Positions 1 to 5,601 of a stretch of 6,475 nucleotides of DNA are shown piece by piece. The position numbers and the translations under genes are program-made. The notes beneath the pieces are model-generated. The model saw nothing but the letters and a program-made list of their open reading frames with translations, had not been told where the DNA came from and searched no databases. The DNA is from Gammaproteobacteria bacterium (GTDB taxonomy: Bacteria > Pseudomonadota > Gammaproteobacteria > DSM-19610). The stretch is from assembly GCA_011371465.1 (NCBI GenBank), contig DRQL01000074.1:1-6475 (forward strand), written 5' to 3'. Every line of letters starts with the position of its first letter. The stretch's first letter is position 1.

Positions 1-511
1 CGATCGCCCAGGCGCCATCCGCCATGTCGGTGCTAAACAGGTACCCCGCCGCGATGGCGTCGGCACGGTGCGGACCTTCGGTAACAATACCACCTGCGGG
101 AAGGGTATACAGGGCCTCGCCAAAACGGATTTCAACGCCCGCGGCCAGCGCCTGTTGCTTGAGTGCATGGTCCAGCGTGCCGGGTTCACTGCCCCGGCGT
201 ACCAGGTAGAAAAGCGGCAGTTGTGAACGAACCCTGCGCTCGACATCGCCGTTCGGTCCGTAACAGGTGACTTCATTGATTGGCGTGTGCTCGAAACCCG
301 TGGCAATGCCGACTGCCTGCAGTTCCGCGAGTACGTCAGTTTCCCTGGTCCAGTTCTCCAGGCCCTGGAAATCACCGTGAAAGCGCGCGCCGACTTCATC
401 GCGTCGTTCGTAGACGCGTGCCCGGCCGCCCTCACGTGCTATGGCAAGGGCCGCAGCCAGCCCGGCCGGGCCTGCGCCGGAGATTTCGATGATCCTGTTG
501 TCGCTGTTCAT
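1..511 (-). CDS. FAD-dependent oxidoreductase, geranylgeranyl-reductase-like (N-terminal part, runs off window)
   Basis: The visible 170 residues begin with a Rossmann FAD-binding fold: strand, GAGPAG glycine motif at residues 12-17, helix, and the ribose-binding acid E35 in VYERR. A short GARFHGDFQGLENW stretch follows at about 41-54. This arrangement is that of the flavoprotein group containing geranylgeranyl reductases and PHBH-like monooxygenases. The substrate cannot be told, because the catalytic part lies beyond the window edge. No signal peptide or membrane segment is seen, so it is probably cytoplasmic or membrane-peripheral. I chose the ATG at 511 because GGAG at 521-518 sits 6 nt upstream. 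An in-frame ATG at 523 has a poorer site. The gene follows malate dehydrogenase after 113 bp containing a hairpin, so it may be a separate transcript. FAD binding is confident; any specific enzyme name would be a guess. Confidence 0.8.
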   Translation of the reverse strand, partial: MNSDNRIIEISGAGPAGLAAALAIAREGGRARVYERRDEVGARFHGDFQGLENWTRETDVLAELQAVGIATGFEHTPINEVTCYGPNGDVERRVRSQLPLFYLVRRGSEPGTLDHALKQQALAAGVEIRFGEALYTLPAGGIVTEGPHRADAIAAGYLFSTDMADGAWAI

Positions 512-571
512 TACCGACTCCATTCCAGGCGGTCGTCATCAGCCGCGACCAACCATGTTCCGCGCATGCGT

Positions 572-599
572 GTGTCACTGCAGTGCGCTGCAGTTTCAC
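572..599. other. Hairpin between malate dehydrogenase and the FAD oxidoreductase gene
   Basis: ACTGCAG (577-583) and CTGCAGT (588-594) form a 7-bp stem with a 4-nt loop. It is extended by GTG/CAC (572-574 with 597-599) across a 2x2 mismatch. It starts 25 bp beyond the malate dehydrogenase stop codon, where a terminator would be expected, but no T-run follows on either strand. It could be a weak or Rho-assisted terminator, an operator for the next gene, or chance. The rest of the 113-bp gap shows no convincing promoter or small gene. Confidence 0.35.
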
Positions 600-624
600 C
601 TCTCGTGAGGACGCCGTGCAGCCG

Positions 625-1548
625 TCATGTCAGGTGCCCGATATCCGTACGCACCAGTTCTGCAGAGCGGTTAAAGTCCGCCTGTTCTTCCGGGCCCAAT
701 TTCAGTTCGATCACTTCGACCAGGCCGCTCTGGTCGAGCACCGCCGGTACACCCATGGCAGTGGAGTGCTGACCGTACTCGCCGTCCAGTATGGCCACGC
801 AGGGCAGGATGCGGCGGCGGTTGTGGCTGATGGCGTCGACCATGGATGCAATGGCCGCGGCGGGTGAGTCATAGGCACTGCTGTTCTTTTTCAGGGCGAG
901 TATCTCACCACCACCCTGGCGCGTGCGCTCGGCAATCCTGCGGATTGCCGCGTCATCCAGGAAATGTTCGATGGGAATGCCGGCAATATCGGTAAAGCGT
1001 GCCAGCGGTACCATGGCATCACCGTGACCGCCGAGTACCAGGGCGGATATATCCTTTACCGAGTAGCCGGTTTCCATGGCAATGAAGCTGGTCATGCGGG
1101 CGGTATCCAGCGCACCGGACTGCCCGAACACGCGTTGTCGCGGCCAGCCGGTGCGTTGCCAGGCACGCCAGGTCAGTACATCGACGGGGTTGGTGACCAT
1201 CATCAGCATGGCATCGGGCGCATGGCGTAGGATGTCATCGACGATGGTATCGATAATGGTCAGGTTTGAATCCAGCACATCGGAGCGTGACATGCCCGGT
1301 TTGCGCGGAAAGCCGGCGGTGACGATCACCAGCTCCGAGCCGGCCATGGCGGCAGCATCCGTTGCACCGTTCACCCGCGTGTCAAAACGCAACAGGGAAC
1401 CGGACTGCTGCAGGTCCAGCGCCACGCCTTCAGGCACCCCCGGCTGGATGTCCAGCAACAGGATTTCCCGGCACAATTCTTCCTTGGCCAGAATCTGCGC
1501 GGTCGATTCACCGACCCGGCCGCAGCCTACAATGGTGATTTTATTCAT
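625..1548 (-). CDS. mdh: Malate dehydrogenase, LDH-like type
   Basis: This NAD-dependent enzyme interconverts malate and oxaloacetate in the cytoplasm as part of the TCA cycle. The 307-residue length fits the LDH/MDH superfamily. NAD binding is shown by the glycine motif GCGRVG (8-13) and D33 at the end of the second strand, which favours NAD over NADP. The substrate pocket has R82 and R88 in FPRKPGMSR. An arginine at position 82 selects oxaloacetate, whereas lactate dehydrogenases have glutamine there. N120 lies in TNPVD, D148 and R151 in GALDTAR, and the catalytic H175 in GGHGD. All catalytic residues are present, so it should be active. The start is supported by GGAG 7 nt before the ATG. 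It follows the SHOCT gene after 56 bp with no obvious terminator, so read-through from the metal operon is possible. GCGRVG in place of the usual GAGNVG is a small oddity. Confidence 0.93.
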   Translation of the reverse strand: MNKITIVGCGRVGESTAQILAKEELCREILLLDIQPGVPEGVALDLQQSGSLLRFDTRVNGATDAAAMAGSELVIVTAGFPRKPGMSRSDVLDSNLTIIDTIVDDILRHAPDAMLMMVTNPVDVLTWRAWQRTGWPRQRVFGQSGALDTARMTSFIAMETGYSVKDISALVLGGHGDAMVPLARFTDIAGIPIEHFLDDAAIRRIAERTRQGGGEILALKKNSSAYDSPAAAIASMVDAISHNRRRILPCVAILDGEYGQHSTAMGVPAVLDQSGLVEVIELKLGPEEQADFNRSAELVRTDIGHLT

Positions 1549-1604
1549 CGCCGCTCTCCGGAATGTGTTATTGCCATCAGACCGCCTGCCCTATGAATTC
1601 GGGG

Positions 1605-1835
1605 TCATTGTTCCAGTTCATGGCGTCTGCGTTCGAATTCCTGTTCGTCAATCTCACCACGAGCATAACGCTTGCGCAATATCTCCAGCGGGTTTTCCTG
1701 TGGAGGCGGGGCAGATGTAGTAGCGCTGCCGGTCAGTGCTCTTGCAACGACGACAATAACCACAATCAACAGGATCCAGAATATCCACATGAACAGCCCG
1801 CCCCCGAAAAACATCGTGTTGCCATCGCCCATCAT
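1605..1835 (-). CDS. Small membrane-anchored SHOCT-domain protein
   Basis: A 76-residue protein with a short glycine-rich start, one strong membrane segment (about 14-33, very rich in I, V and W), a Pro/Ser/Thr linker (38-48) and a C-terminal SHOCT module (about 49-75: PLEILRKRYARGEID followed by EQEFERRRHEL). SHOCT modules are short helical C-terminal oligomerisation or interaction units. Membrane-anchored versions often sit beside copper and other metal transport genes, but no biochemical role is established. The first ATG (1835) lies only 8 nt beyond the stop codon of the P-type ATPase. Its likely ribosome site (GAGGG) overlaps that stop, so the two are almost certainly co-transcribed and translationally coupled. 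A second ATG directly follows (1832) and has slightly better spacing, so the start is uncertain by one codon. Confidence 0.85.
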   Translation of the reverse strand: MMGDGNTMFFGGGLFMWIFWILLIVVIVVVARALTGSATTSAPPPQENPLEILRKRYARGEIDEQEFERRRHELEQ

Positions 1836-1843
1836 ACGGCCCT

Positions 1844-4429
1844 CTAGATCTTTGCCCTGCGCAGGCGCAGTGCATTGGTGATTACCGATACCGAACTGAA
1901 ACTCATGGCGGCTGCAGCGATAATGGGTGACAGCAGTAACCCGAATACCGGGTACAGTACGCCGGCTGCGATCGGTACACCGACCGAGTTGTATACGAAG
2001 GCGAAAAACAGGTTCTGGCGGATATTGCGCATGGTGGCACGACTCAGCCGCCGTGCCCGCACGATGCCGCGCAGGTCACCCTTGACCAGGGTAACCCCCG
2101 CGCTTTCCATGGCTACATCGGTCCCGGTACCCATGGCGATGCCGACGTGGGCCTGGGCCAGGGCCGGTGCATCGTTGATGCCGTCGCCGGCCATGGCAAC
2201 GGTACGCCCCTGTGCCTGCAGGGCCTTGACCACTTCGGCCTTCTGGTCGGGTAATACTTCCGCCTGCACCTGGTCGATATTCAGCTTTGCTGCGACGGCC
2301 TCCGCTGTTTTTTTACTGTCGCCGGTGAGCATAACCACCTGCATTCCTTCCCTGTGCAGGTCCCGGATTGCTTCGGGCGTGGAATCCTTGATGGGATCCG
2401 CCACACCGATCAGGCCGGCCGCTTTGCCGTCGATGGCCAGCAGCATCACGGTCTGGCCGTCCGCACGCAGTGCGTCGGCCTGGCGGGGGAGGTCGCCGGC
2501 TTCGATACCAAGACTTTCAAACAGTCTGAGGTTGCCCAGTGCCACGGCGTGACCGTCCACAGAACCGGTTACGCCTTTTCCGGTCACCGACTGGAAGTTA
2601 TCGGCCCCGGCCAGTTCGGTGCCGCGTTCTTCAGCACCACGCACGATGGCCTCCGCCAGCGGGTGCTCGCTGGCGCGCTCCAGGCTGGCGGCCAGGCGCA
2701 ATGCTTCCTGCTCGACGAAACCCGGCGTGGTGTTGACGGTCACCAGTTTCGGTTTACCCTCGGTAAGGGTGCCGGTTTTGTCGACCACCAGCGTATCGAC
2801 CTTCTGCATGACTTCCAGTGCTTCGGCATTCTTGATCAGTACACCCATCATGGCGCCCTTGCCGGTGCCCACCATGATAGACATGGGGGTGGCCAGACCC
2901 AGTGCGCAGGGACAGGCGATGATCAGTACCGCGACCGAGTTGATGATGGCATAGGCCAGCGCCGGTTCGGGGCCCCAGATACTCCAGACGATGAAGGTGA
3001 TGATCGCTACCAGGACCACGATCGGTACAAAATAGCCGGCGACGATGTCCACCAGCTTCTGGATCGGTGCCCGGGAGCGCTGTGCATCCGCCACCATCTG
3101 GACGATCTGTGCCAGCAGGGTATCGGCGCCGACTTTTTCCGCTTTCATCAGCAGGCTGCCAGTGCCATTGACAGTGGCGCCGATCAGCTTTTCACCGGTG
3201 GATTTCTCTACCGGCAGGGGCTCGCCGGTGACCATGGATTCATCCACGTTGCTCTCGCCTTCGATGACCGTCCCGTCTACGGGAATTTTTTCACCGGGAC
3301 GAACACGCAGGACATCGCCCGGTTTGACATGCTCCATAGGGATGTCTTCCTCGCTGCCGTCCTCCCGGACGATACGCGCGGTCTTGGGCGCCAGTCCCAG
3401 CAGCATCTTGATGGCCGCGTTGGTCTGGCTGCGGGCGCGCAGCTCCAGTACCTGGCCAAGCAATACCAGGGCGGTAATGACCGCTGCGGCCTCGAAATAA
3501 ACCGGGACTACGCCAAACTCGTTGAATACCGATTCAGGAAACAGGCCCGGCATCAGCACGCCGACCATGCTGTAAATCCAGGCTACGCTTACACCCAGGC
3601 CGATCAGGGTGAACATGTTCAGGTTGCGTGTTACCAGCGACTGCCAGGCGCGTACGTAGAAAATCCAGCCGCCCCAGACCACGACCGGTGTGGCCAGTAT
3701 CATTTCCAACCATTGTCGGTAACGCGGGTTGATGATTTCCGCCATGGTGTCCGGCCAGAATTCGGCGGCCATGGCACTGAGAAATACCGGGACGGCCAGC
3801 AAGGTGCTGATCCAGAAACGGCGCGTCATATAGTCCAGTTCGCTGGTATCTTCCTCCGCTTCCACTGTGCGGGGTTCGAGTGCCATGCCGCATTTCGGGC
3901 AGCTGCCGGGCTCATTCTGAACGATTTCCGGGTGCATGGGGCAGGTGTACTCGGTCCTGGTGGCCACCAGCGGCACGCTTTTCGGTTCCAGCGCCATGCC
4001 GCATTTCGGGCAGGCCCCCGGTCCCTTCTGTTCGATCTCGGGGTGCATGGGGCAGGTATAGAGGGTGTCATCGATGTTACAGCTGCCGTCGGGGCAAATG
4101 GCGGGTGCATTTTTCTCAACCGGCGGCGATGTGGTTGCCCCGGTATACTGGTCCGGGTTGGCTGTAAATTTCCCCAGGCAGGAGCTGCTGCAGAAGTAGT
4201 ATTCTTTCCCCTGGTGTGTTGAGTGATGTTCCGAATCTGTCGACACGTCCATGCCGCACACCGGGTCCTTCAGGCCGGCAGCTTGTGCATAGCGCTCAGG
4301 TTCCGCCTGAAACTTGCTGTGGCAGTGTTCGGAACAGAAATACCAGGTTTTCTCATGGTACCTTTCCTGTGCAGCTGCAGATGCCGGATCGACATCCATG
4401 CCGCAGACCGGGTCTTTTTTATTGGCCAT
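1844..4429 (-). CDS. copA: Copper-type P1B ATPase with two YHS and two HMBD metal-binding modules
   Basis: An 861-residue inner-membrane pump that uses ATP to export Cu(I), judged from family motifs. The N-terminus has two YHS modules (about 5-48 and 54-97, each starting KDPVCGMDV and holding an FC..xC pair), then two YTCPMHPEI...CPKCGMALEP modules (124-149 and 161-186). No CxxC-type HMA domain is present. Eight membrane segments are visible at about 205-223, 241-258, 270-292, 307-327, 465-485, 491-512, 805-825 and 826-848. Catalytic parts are TGEP (401-404), CPC (506-508), phosphorylated D550 in DKTGTLT, the SEHP motif (588-590) and GDGINDAP (748-755). CPC together with YN (813-814) and MSFSS (842-846) is the Cu(I), P1B-1 signature. 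The gene lies downstream of the PII-like gene and is tightly coupled to the SHOCT gene. A GGGGG-rich site 7 nt upstream supports the ATG at 4429. The ATPase class is certain; copper over silver is inferred. Confidence 0.95.
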   Translation of the reverse strand: MANKKDPVCGMDVDPASAAAQERYHEKTWYFCSEHCHSKFQAEPERYAQAAGLKDPVCGMDVSTDSEHHSTHQGKEYYFCSSSCLGKFTANPDQYTGATTSPPVEKNAPAICPDGSCNIDDTLYTCPMHPEIEQKGPGACPKCGMALEPKSVPLVATRTEYTCPMHPEIVQNEPGSCPKCGMALEPRTVEAEEDTSELDYMTRRFWISTLLAVPVFLSAMAAEFWPDTMAEIINPRYRQWLEMILATPVVVWGGWIFYVRAWQSLVTRNLNMFTLIGLGVSVAWIYSMVGVLMPGLFPESVFNEFGVVPVYFEAAAVITALVLLGQVLELRARSQTNAAIKMLLGLAPKTARIVREDGSEEDIPMEHVKPGDVLRVRPGEKIPVDGTVIEGESNVDESMVTGEPLPVEKSTGEKLIGATVNGTGSLLMKAEKVGADTLLAQIVQMVADAQRSRAPIQKLVDIVAGYFVPIVVLVAIITFIVWSIWGPEPALAYAIINSVAVLIIACPCALGLATPMSIMVGTGKGAMMGVLIKNAEALEVMQKVDTLVVDKTGTLTEGKPKLVTVNTTPGFVEQEALRLAASLERASEHPLAEAIVRGAEERGTELAGADNFQSVTGKGVTGSVDGHAVALGNLRLFESLGIEAGDLPRQADALRADGQTVMLLAIDGKAAGLIGVADPIKDSTPEAIRDLHREGMQVVMLTGDSKKTAEAVAAKLNIDQVQAEVLPDQKAEVVKALQAQGRTVAMAGDGINDAPALAQAHVGIAMGTGTDVAMESAGVTLVKGDLRGIVRARRLSRATMRNIRQNLFFAFVYNSVGVPIAAGVLYPVFGLLLSPIIAAAAMSFSSVSVITNALRLRRAKI
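3872..4060 (-). repeat. Tandem duplication encoding the two CPMHP/CPKCGM modules of the ATPase
   Basis: Two copies, 3983-4060 and 3872-3949, are offset by exactly 111 bp (37 codons). They share long identical runs, such as the 20 bases ending in catttcgggca at about 3882 and 3993. Each encodes YTCPMHPEI, a short linker, then CPKCGMALEP. The close DNA similarity suggests a fairly recent in-frame duplication or continuing gene conversion. Confidence 0.85.
4139..4417 (-). repeat. Two diverged YHS modules in the ATPase N-terminus
   Basis: The segments encoding residues 5-48 (4417-4286) and 54-97 (4270-4139) both begin KDPVCGMDV and both contain a YFC...C pair and a basic/aromatic tail. Identity is clear at protein level but weaker at DNA level than in the CPMHP repeat, indicating an older duplication. 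YHS modules are small metal-binding folds common in copper ATPases and related proteins. Confidence 0.8.
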
Positions 4430-4561
4430 GATTGGGCCCCCTTTGCTGGTTGTTGGTGCCAGTGAATACGTTAGCCTTTATCCCCCGGCGTATGCGTTGG
4501 TTCCTGTCCGCAGTTCTGGCGGGATGATAATGATCAAGTGTAGTCAACTTCCTCTCCGGTA

Positions 4562-4636
4562 TCAGGGTTTCAGTCTGGCGCAGGCGCATTTATCCTGGTG
4601 CAATAAATGCCGTCACGCCGCAACTCCGGTATCCAT
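4562..4636 (-). other. Mini-ORF with ideal ribosome site, interrupted by an in-frame TGA
   Basis: Directly after the PII-like gene, AGGAGG (4647-4642) lies 5 nt before an ATG at 4636. The frame reads MDTGVAA, TGA (4615-4613), then RHLLHQDKCACARLKP and a second TGA. The first seven codons alone could be a leader peptide. The complete frame with its CxC motif could be a broken small metal-binding gene or, less likely, a selenocysteine-type frame. The ribosome site is one of the best in the window, which is why I list it. No known family is recognised. Confidence 0.3.
4586..4610. other. Perfect 8-bp hairpin in the gap before the ATPase gene
   Basis: GCATTTAT (4586-4593) and ATAAATGC (4603-4610) pair perfectly around a 9-nt loop. 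In the minus-strand transcript the stem begins 2 nt after the in-frame TGA of the mini-ORF and 47 nt after the PII-like stop codon. No U-run follows, so it is not a standard terminator. It may be an attenuation or RNA-processing element between the PII-like gene and the ATPase gene. The rest of the 228-bp gap (4430-4657) has no convincing promoter or gene. Confidence 0.4.
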
Positions 4637-4657
4637 GACGCCCTCCTGTCATTTGAT

Positions 4658-4984
4658 TCAGATTTCCGTGTCAGTTGCTTCGTTGCCGGATCGTATGTGA
4701 TAGAGATTTTCAACGGGCAACACGGCAATGATGCCGTCACCGGAGGAGCCGGTACCGGCTTCGCTCAGGATGGCATCGACAATTTCCCGGGCCTGGTCGG
4801 CGCTGACAAAGATTTCCACCCGGGCGTGTTTGACTTTCCAGTCGGAGCGATAAAAATCCGCGTACTCGCCGTAGCCGTTTACGTCTGTACAGCTCATGCC
4901 GGGAACACCGATGGATTTGAGTTTGCGCTCTACCTGTTCAGCGCGGTCGAGCCGAATGATGGCGGTGATTTTCCTGAATTTCAT
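4658..4984 (-). CDS. PII-like signalling protein (metal-operon type)
   Basis: A 108-residue protein matching the PII/GlnK fold from end to end: start MKFRKITAIIR (first strand), a helix ending in GVPGMSCTDVNGYG, a shortened T-loop region (about 37-54), VEIFVSADQAREIVDAI (strand and helix), a B-loop GTGSSGDGII (77-86) and a C-terminal LPVENLYHIRSGNEA (89-103) resembling the PII C-loop. PII proteins are trimers that bind ATP or ADP between subunits and control partner proteins through the T-loop. The classical uridylylation-site T-loop sequence is missing, so it is not an ordinary GlnB/GlnK. A divergent PII group is known beside heavy-metal efflux genes, and this fits by sequence and place. It is the first gene after the MerR-type promoter and precedes the ATPase gene. 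GGAG lies 7 nt before the ATG. Its partner and ligand are unknown. Confidence 0.85.
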   Translation of the reverse strand: MKFRKITAIIRLDRAEQVERKLKSIGVPGMSCTDVNGYGEYADFYRSDWKVKHARVEIFVSADQAREIVDAILSEAGTGSSGDGIIAVLPVENLYHIRSGNEATDTEI

Positions 4985-4996
4985 GATGGATCTCCT

Positions 4997-5025
4997 GGCA
5001 GGGACACCGGTTTCCGGGTCCTGCC
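4997..5025 (-). promoter_or_regulatory. Leader hairpin adjoining the PII-like ribosome binding site
   Basis: GGCAGG (4997-5002) pairs with CCTGCC (5020-5025), and CCGG (5007-5010) with CCGG (5014-5017) around a 3-nt loop, separated by a small bulge. The element lies inside the leader expected from the promoter at 5042-5073. It ends directly next to the Shine-Dalgarno bases (about 4991-4995), so it could affect translation or protect the transcript. The pairing is clear; the role is inferred. Confidence 0.45.
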
Positions 5026-5041
5026 TTCCACTGTTGAGTTA

Positions 5042-5073
5042 ACCATAGAACCTGTGGGTTACACACAGGTCAA
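5042..5073 (-). promoter_or_regulatory. MerR-type long-spacer sigma-70 promoter for the PII-like/ATPase operon
   Basis: On the minus strand, -35 TTGACC (5073-5068) and -10 TATGGT (5047-5042) are separated by 20 bp rather than the usual 17. A 19-20 bp spacer holding a dyad is the hallmark of promoters activated by MerR-family regulators through DNA distortion. Transcription would start near 5035, about 50 nt before the PII-like ATG. It lies 26 bp beyond the stop of the Cys/His-rich gene and about 530 bp from the MerR gene, the obvious candidate regulator. Confidence 0.8.
5050..5070. promoter_or_regulatory. Operator dyad for a MerR-family metal regulator
   Basis: ACCTGTG (5050-5056) and CACAGGT (5064-5070) form a perfect 7-bp inverted repeat with a 7-bp centre. 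The 7-7-7 layout equals that of the E. coli CueR box (ACCTTCC-N7-GGAAGGT), including overlap with the last bases of the -35 element. The half-site sequence differs in its inner bases, which fits a related regulator with its own specificity. Confidence 0.78.
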
Positions 5074-5099
5074 GGCGCGGCCTGAGCTTTACCCGCCGT

Positions 5100-5489
5100 C
5101 TAGATACGTAGTCGTCGGGTCAGCAGCCAGGGAGGTGGATGGGGAGGAGAACCCCGGTCCAGCGGTGGAAGAAAAGGGTGCGGCGCATGCCGGGTTGACG
5201 TTATGTGCGGAAAGAAGGCGGAGCCTGGCGCGATATCCTCCAGGCAGGATCGGATCCTGAAGGCCAGGGCAAGATGAGCGCTGTCCGCAGTTTCCATGTC
5301 GCAGTGCGAATCCGGGGCCGGGTGATGCATGCCGGCGTCGTGCCCGGTTTCAGTCGTGCCGTCTGCCAGCGTGCAGCAGGCCTGCACCGGTTGCAGCATC
5401 AGTACCAGAACAGTGAGCAGCGGCCACAGCAGTCGCCGCTGCCGGCCCGTGGCTCGCATTGCCTGTAGACTGAAGTGCTGGGTACTCAT
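5100..5489 (-). CDS. Small exported Cys/His/Met-rich protein, putative metal-binding
   Basis: A 129-residue protein starting with a basic stretch (RRQRR-like, about 12-19) and a hydrophobic core (about 20-36) ending in PVQACC, a signal sequence. Cleavage could fall before C38 (signal peptidase I at VQA), or C38 could be a lipidation site, though Q at -2 is unusual for a lipobox. The mature part has C38, C39, H50, M54, H55, H56, H62, C63, M65, H72 and C82, a ligand set suited to copper or similar metals. The tail (about 94-129) is rich in His and Pro and ends in RRLRI. The style resembles CopL/CzcI (DUF2946-like) periplasmic proteins of metal operons, but I cannot assign a family. The ATG at 5489 lacks a good ribosome site and M11 (5459) is no better. 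It lies between the MerR gene and the MerR-type promoter, possibly co-transcribed with the former. Confidence 0.7.
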   Translation of the reverse strand: MSTQHFSLQAMRATGRQRRLLWPLLTVLVLMLQPVQACCTLADGTTETGHDAGMHHPAPDSHCDMETADSAHLALAFRIRSCLEDIAPGSAFFPHITSTRHAPHPFLPPLDRGSPPHPPPWLLTRRLRI

Positions 5490-5504
5490 GACGGGTGTGC
5501 TTTG

Positions 5505-5588
5505 CTATTCCAGTTTCAGACAGGAACGGAGTTCGGATTCGGTCGGCTGGTTATAACGGTTACGTTCATGGTTGCTCCATCCTCCGGT
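5505..5588 (-). other. Start-less open frame between the regulator and the Cys/His-rich gene
   Basis: The frame after TGA at 5591-5589 is open for 27 codons to TAG at 5507-5505 and reads TGGWSNHERNRYNQPTESEL and RSCLKLE, which looks coding-like. It has no ATG, GTG or TTG. An ATG with a good site (GGAG, 5-nt spacing) at 5569 lies in another frame and gives only 17 residues (MNVTVITSRPNPNSVPV). This may be a small gene with a one-base frameshift, or chance. The remainder of the 112-bp gap shows no clear promoter. Confidence 0.2.
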
Positions 5589-5601
5589 TCATGAAAACAG
5601 C

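Noticed and set aside
563..570. CGCATGCG palindrome near the start of the FAD oxidoreductase gene.
   Set aside because: Short and without associated promoter elements.
2354..4222. A 622-codon open frame on the plus strand.
   Set aside because: It lies wholly opposite the P-type ATPase gene, whose catalytic motifs are complete. Its product is low-complexity, rich in Gly, His and Gln, and no domain was recognised. Long antisense frames are usual opposite GC-rich genes.
4525..4539. TGATAATGATCAAGT, resembling half of a Fur box.
   Set aside because: Only the first 7-base half matches the consensus; the second half does not, and no good promoter surrounds it.
4542..4547. TTGACT on the minus strand as a -35 for a separate ATPase promoter.
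   Set aside because: No acceptable -10 lies at 16-20 bp (the nearest, TATCAT, is at 12 bp) and there is no dyad in the spacer.
4419..4589. A 56-residue minus-strand frame filling the gap and overlapping the ATPase start (begins MRLRQTETL).
   Set aside because: It is rich in codons rare in the neighbours (ATA, AGG, AGA, CGG), strongly basic and featureless, with a ribosome site too close to the ATG. Most likely chance.
4562..4636. Firm call of a selenoprotein from the in-frame UGA.
   Set aside because: The hairpin position is suggestive, but the apical loop lacks the expected GGU arrangement and no selenocysteine genes can be seen. Kept only as one of several readings.
4607..5260. A 217-codon open frame on the plus strand.
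   Set aside because: It runs antisense through the PII-like gene, the MerR-type promoter and part of the Cys/His-rich gene, and has no recognisable family features.
5549..5556. GTTATAAC palindrome upstream of the Cys/His-rich gene as a regulator site.
   Set aside because: Only 8 bp, no matching -35/-10 pair, and it lies within the start-less frame; expected by chance at this scale.
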